Source: Porphyrobacter sp. (GTDB lineage Bacteria; Pseudomonadota; Alphaproteobacteria; Sphingomonadales; Sphingomonadaceae). Taken from it: DNA of 64,000 nt. The notes below the pieces were generated by a model. The model had not been told where the DNA came from and searched no databases. It saw only the letters and a program-made list of their open reading frames with translations. How positions within the stretch are numbered: the first letter of the stretch is position 1; every line of letters starts with the position of its first letter. Made by a program: the position numbers and the translations under genes. Location of the stretch: the NCBI GenBank assembly GCA_027533455.1, contig JAPZUC010000013.1:31004-95003 (forward strand). The letters are read 5' to 3'. Shown here piece by piece: positions 62,705 to 64,000 of this stretch.

Positions 62705-63829
62705 TCATTGTTGAGACGAATCCATAGACCATTGCAAATGCTTCCTATAGTCGTGCAGAATTTGATCGCGACTGAACGCCACAGAATACTCTGATATTAT
62801 TTTATTCCGGCTCCATTCACCCCGGAATATTTCTTCGGCCAGCTTCCAAGTTTTTTCTGCGGCGTACTTCTCATTATTCAATGGAAGCTCAACACCGAAA
62901 CGCCCAGAGCAGAGGATTTCCGGCAAGGCCCCGACCGGCGTAGCGAGCAACGGCTTTCCTCGGCTCAAGGCTTCAAGCGCAACCAGGCATTGCCCCTCCG
63001 ATATTGAAGTCACAGCAATAGCATCACAACTGTCGATAGCATCCAGGACTGAGTGCCGCTCGATCTCGCCATGAAAGTTAATGTTGACACTGGTAGCTGC
63101 AGCCTTCGAGCGGAGGGCATCCTCGTCCTCACCTCCACCGAAGATGTGAAATTCTAGCGGCGCCGCTTTAAGCTCATTGGCGATAGCCAGGAGATAATCA
63201 ACGTTCTTCTGCGCCACAAGCCGTCCGACGAACCCTATTTTTATGACGCGCTTAGAACGGCTTGTTGGGCCTGCGGTTGTGGCAGGTTCAGGTGGAATCA
63301 AGGGAAGTACGACAACGGGTCCAGAATAACCCATACTTCGGATATCATCGCGAAACACATCTGCTTGAACCAATATTTTGGTCAGATATTTTCCCGCCAA
63401 TCTAGGAAGCCCCTTTGGCCACATTTCGCTTGGTCGATATGCAGTGACGTAGATCATCTGGGGCATAGGTTTTCGGCAGATTGAAAGCAGCAATATCAGC
63501 AGCCGAAAGACCCAATTTTGAGGAAGCTTCGTGAATAATATAGTACGTGCACGAATAAAGTAATATAACTGTCCGATTATTAAAATGAGATCTGGTAACG
63601 CGAAGCGGCAACCCTTCTGAAGGCTTGAACGTGTTACCGCCGTTCCGGCATTCTGGATGATCTCGAGGGCGGGGACTCTGTTTCCCCAAATGACAAGTCT
63701 TTTTGTGTAAGGCCAATCCGAAAGAGACCTCATAAGGTCAACCGTAAAGGCTTCTATTCCTCCTGTGTGCTGAAAGCCTCCACCAAAGACTAACAAATCG
63801 ACGCGCGTTCTCTTCCGCGTAATGTTCAT
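62705..63829 (-). CDS. Glycosyltransferase, family 4
   Basis: A 374-residue GT-B enzyme with a Gly-rich N-terminal loop (LVFGGGFQHTGGIEAFTVDL), IGFVGRLVAQKNVDYLLAIA, FGGGEDEDALRSKA and AIAVTSISEGQCLVALEALS (EX7E). The ATG at 63829 overlaps the stop of the preceding gene by ATGA. A 64-base gap follows before the next gene of the cluster. Confidence 0.87.
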   Translation of the reverse strand: MNITRKRTRVDLLVFGGGFQHTGGIEAFTVDLMRSLSDWPYTKRLVIWGNRVPALEIIQNAGTAVTRSSLQKGCRFALPDLILIIGQLYYFIRARTILFTKLPQNWVFRLLILLLSICRKPMPQMIYVTAYRPSEMWPKGLPRLAGKYLTKILVQADVFRDDIRSMGYSGPVVVLPLIPPEPATTAGPTSRSKRVIKIGFVGRLVAQKNVDYLLAIANELKAAPLEFHIFGGGEDEDALRSKAAATSVNINFHGEIERHSVLDAIDSCDAIAVTSISEGQCLVALEALSRGKPLLATPVGALPEILCSGRFGVELPLNNEKYAAEKTWKLAEEIFRGEWSRNKIISEYSVAFSRDQILHDYRKHLQWSMDSSQQ

Positions 63830-64000
63830 GTAAGACCAATGGTGATTTGGATGAGTAGCAGATAACGCTCGGCAACTTTAGGGCCTGAGTGGCTGTGAAG
63901 GTGGTGCTCGAGTTCAGGGCTCCATGCCGGTTCAGCTGTGTACGCATCAGTTATCAGATGTGCGAGGGTATCAACATCGCCGCTAGAATAAGTTTTACCG
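63826..64000 (-). CDS. C-terminal end of a gene entering from the right, glycosyltransferase-like
   Basis: An open frame of 57 codons runs from the right edge to a TGA at 63826-63828 that overlaps the next gene's ATG. The beginning, GKTYSSGDVDTLAHLI, resembles the end of family-4 glycosyltransferases (G....GD...LA..I). The remainder is polar and unrecognised. The overlap and shared strand indicate it is part of the polysaccharide operon. The main part is outside the window. Confidence 0.6.
   Translation of the reverse strand, partial: GKTYSSGDVDTLAHLITDAYTAEPAWSPELEHHLHSHSGPKVAERYLLLIQITIGLT

Noticed and set aside
1..64000. CRISPR arrays or an intact prophage
   Set aside because: No regularly spaced repeats and no phage structural or packaging genes were seen.

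Overview
The window reads as chromosomal DNA of an alphaproteobacterium of the order Sphingomonadales, most likely Erythrobacteraceae or a close relative. The reasons are GC-rich genes on both strands, CtrA cell-cycle regulators, a bacteriophytochrome with an HWE kinase, an Oar-type TonB-dependent receptor, and clear metX-metW, hflK-hflC-degP and ftsE-ftsX blocks. A perfect 16-base ParB site (parS) at 18953-18968 and a 14/16 match at 1758-1773 suggest the window lies in the origin-proximal part of the chromosome. No parA, parB or dnaA is present.

Region 1 (1-12.2 kb): the 3' part of a bacteriophytochrome/HWE kinase/REC gene, manC-manA for GDP-mannose, a TonB-family protein, a small Hpt-like protein, a large TonB-dependent receptor, a 2OG-Fe(II) oxygenase, a NupC-type nucleoside transporter and a YhhQ-type queuosine-precursor transporter. 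Region 2 (12.2-14.3 kb): a MASE1 sensor gene cut off by a complete IS3-family element, followed by tRNA-Lys(TTT).

Region 3 (14.3-42.6 kb) is ordinary core genome: folK-aguB, a secreted methyltransferase-like protein, msrA, rsmB, a small DUF1674 protein, a cytochrome P450, hemH, mrp plus a molybdenum-hydroxylase-like oxidoreductase, hflKC-degP, a class A PBP, msrB, a GST, a VOC protein, metX-metW, hisC-tyrA, the tightly overlapping ftsE-ftsX-ydcF-plsC-Nramp run, an MJ0042 zinc-ribbon protein and tRNA-Leu(GAG).

Region 4 (42.6-54.3 kb) is plastic and partly decayed. It holds a frameshifted recombinase remnant next to tRNA-Leu, rfbD-rfbB, an amidohydrolase, a second amidohydrolase tail cut by a solo IS end, and two ctrA genes within a duplicated unit of about 0.95 kb. 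Between the ctrA copies lie fragments of a subtilisin, an IS3 transposase and two VanZ-like genes, plus an intact pair of uncharacterised genes, one with an HGG/GAPKGN motif. An intact vanZ gene and a divergent xre / tyrosine recombinase module follow.

Region 5 (54.3-64 kb) is a visibly more AT-rich surface-polysaccharide cluster, all on the minus strand: acetyltransferase, four glycosyltransferases, OafA-type acyltransferase, Wzx-like flippase, Wzy-like polymerase and the tail of one more gene entering from the right. With manC-manA and rfbD-rfbB it suggests a Wzx/Wzy-type exported polysaccharide, acquired or exchanged next to the recombinase. The most notable observations are the ctrA duplication, the parS sites, the leader stem-loop guarding the IS transposase start, and the probable CTG start of folK.
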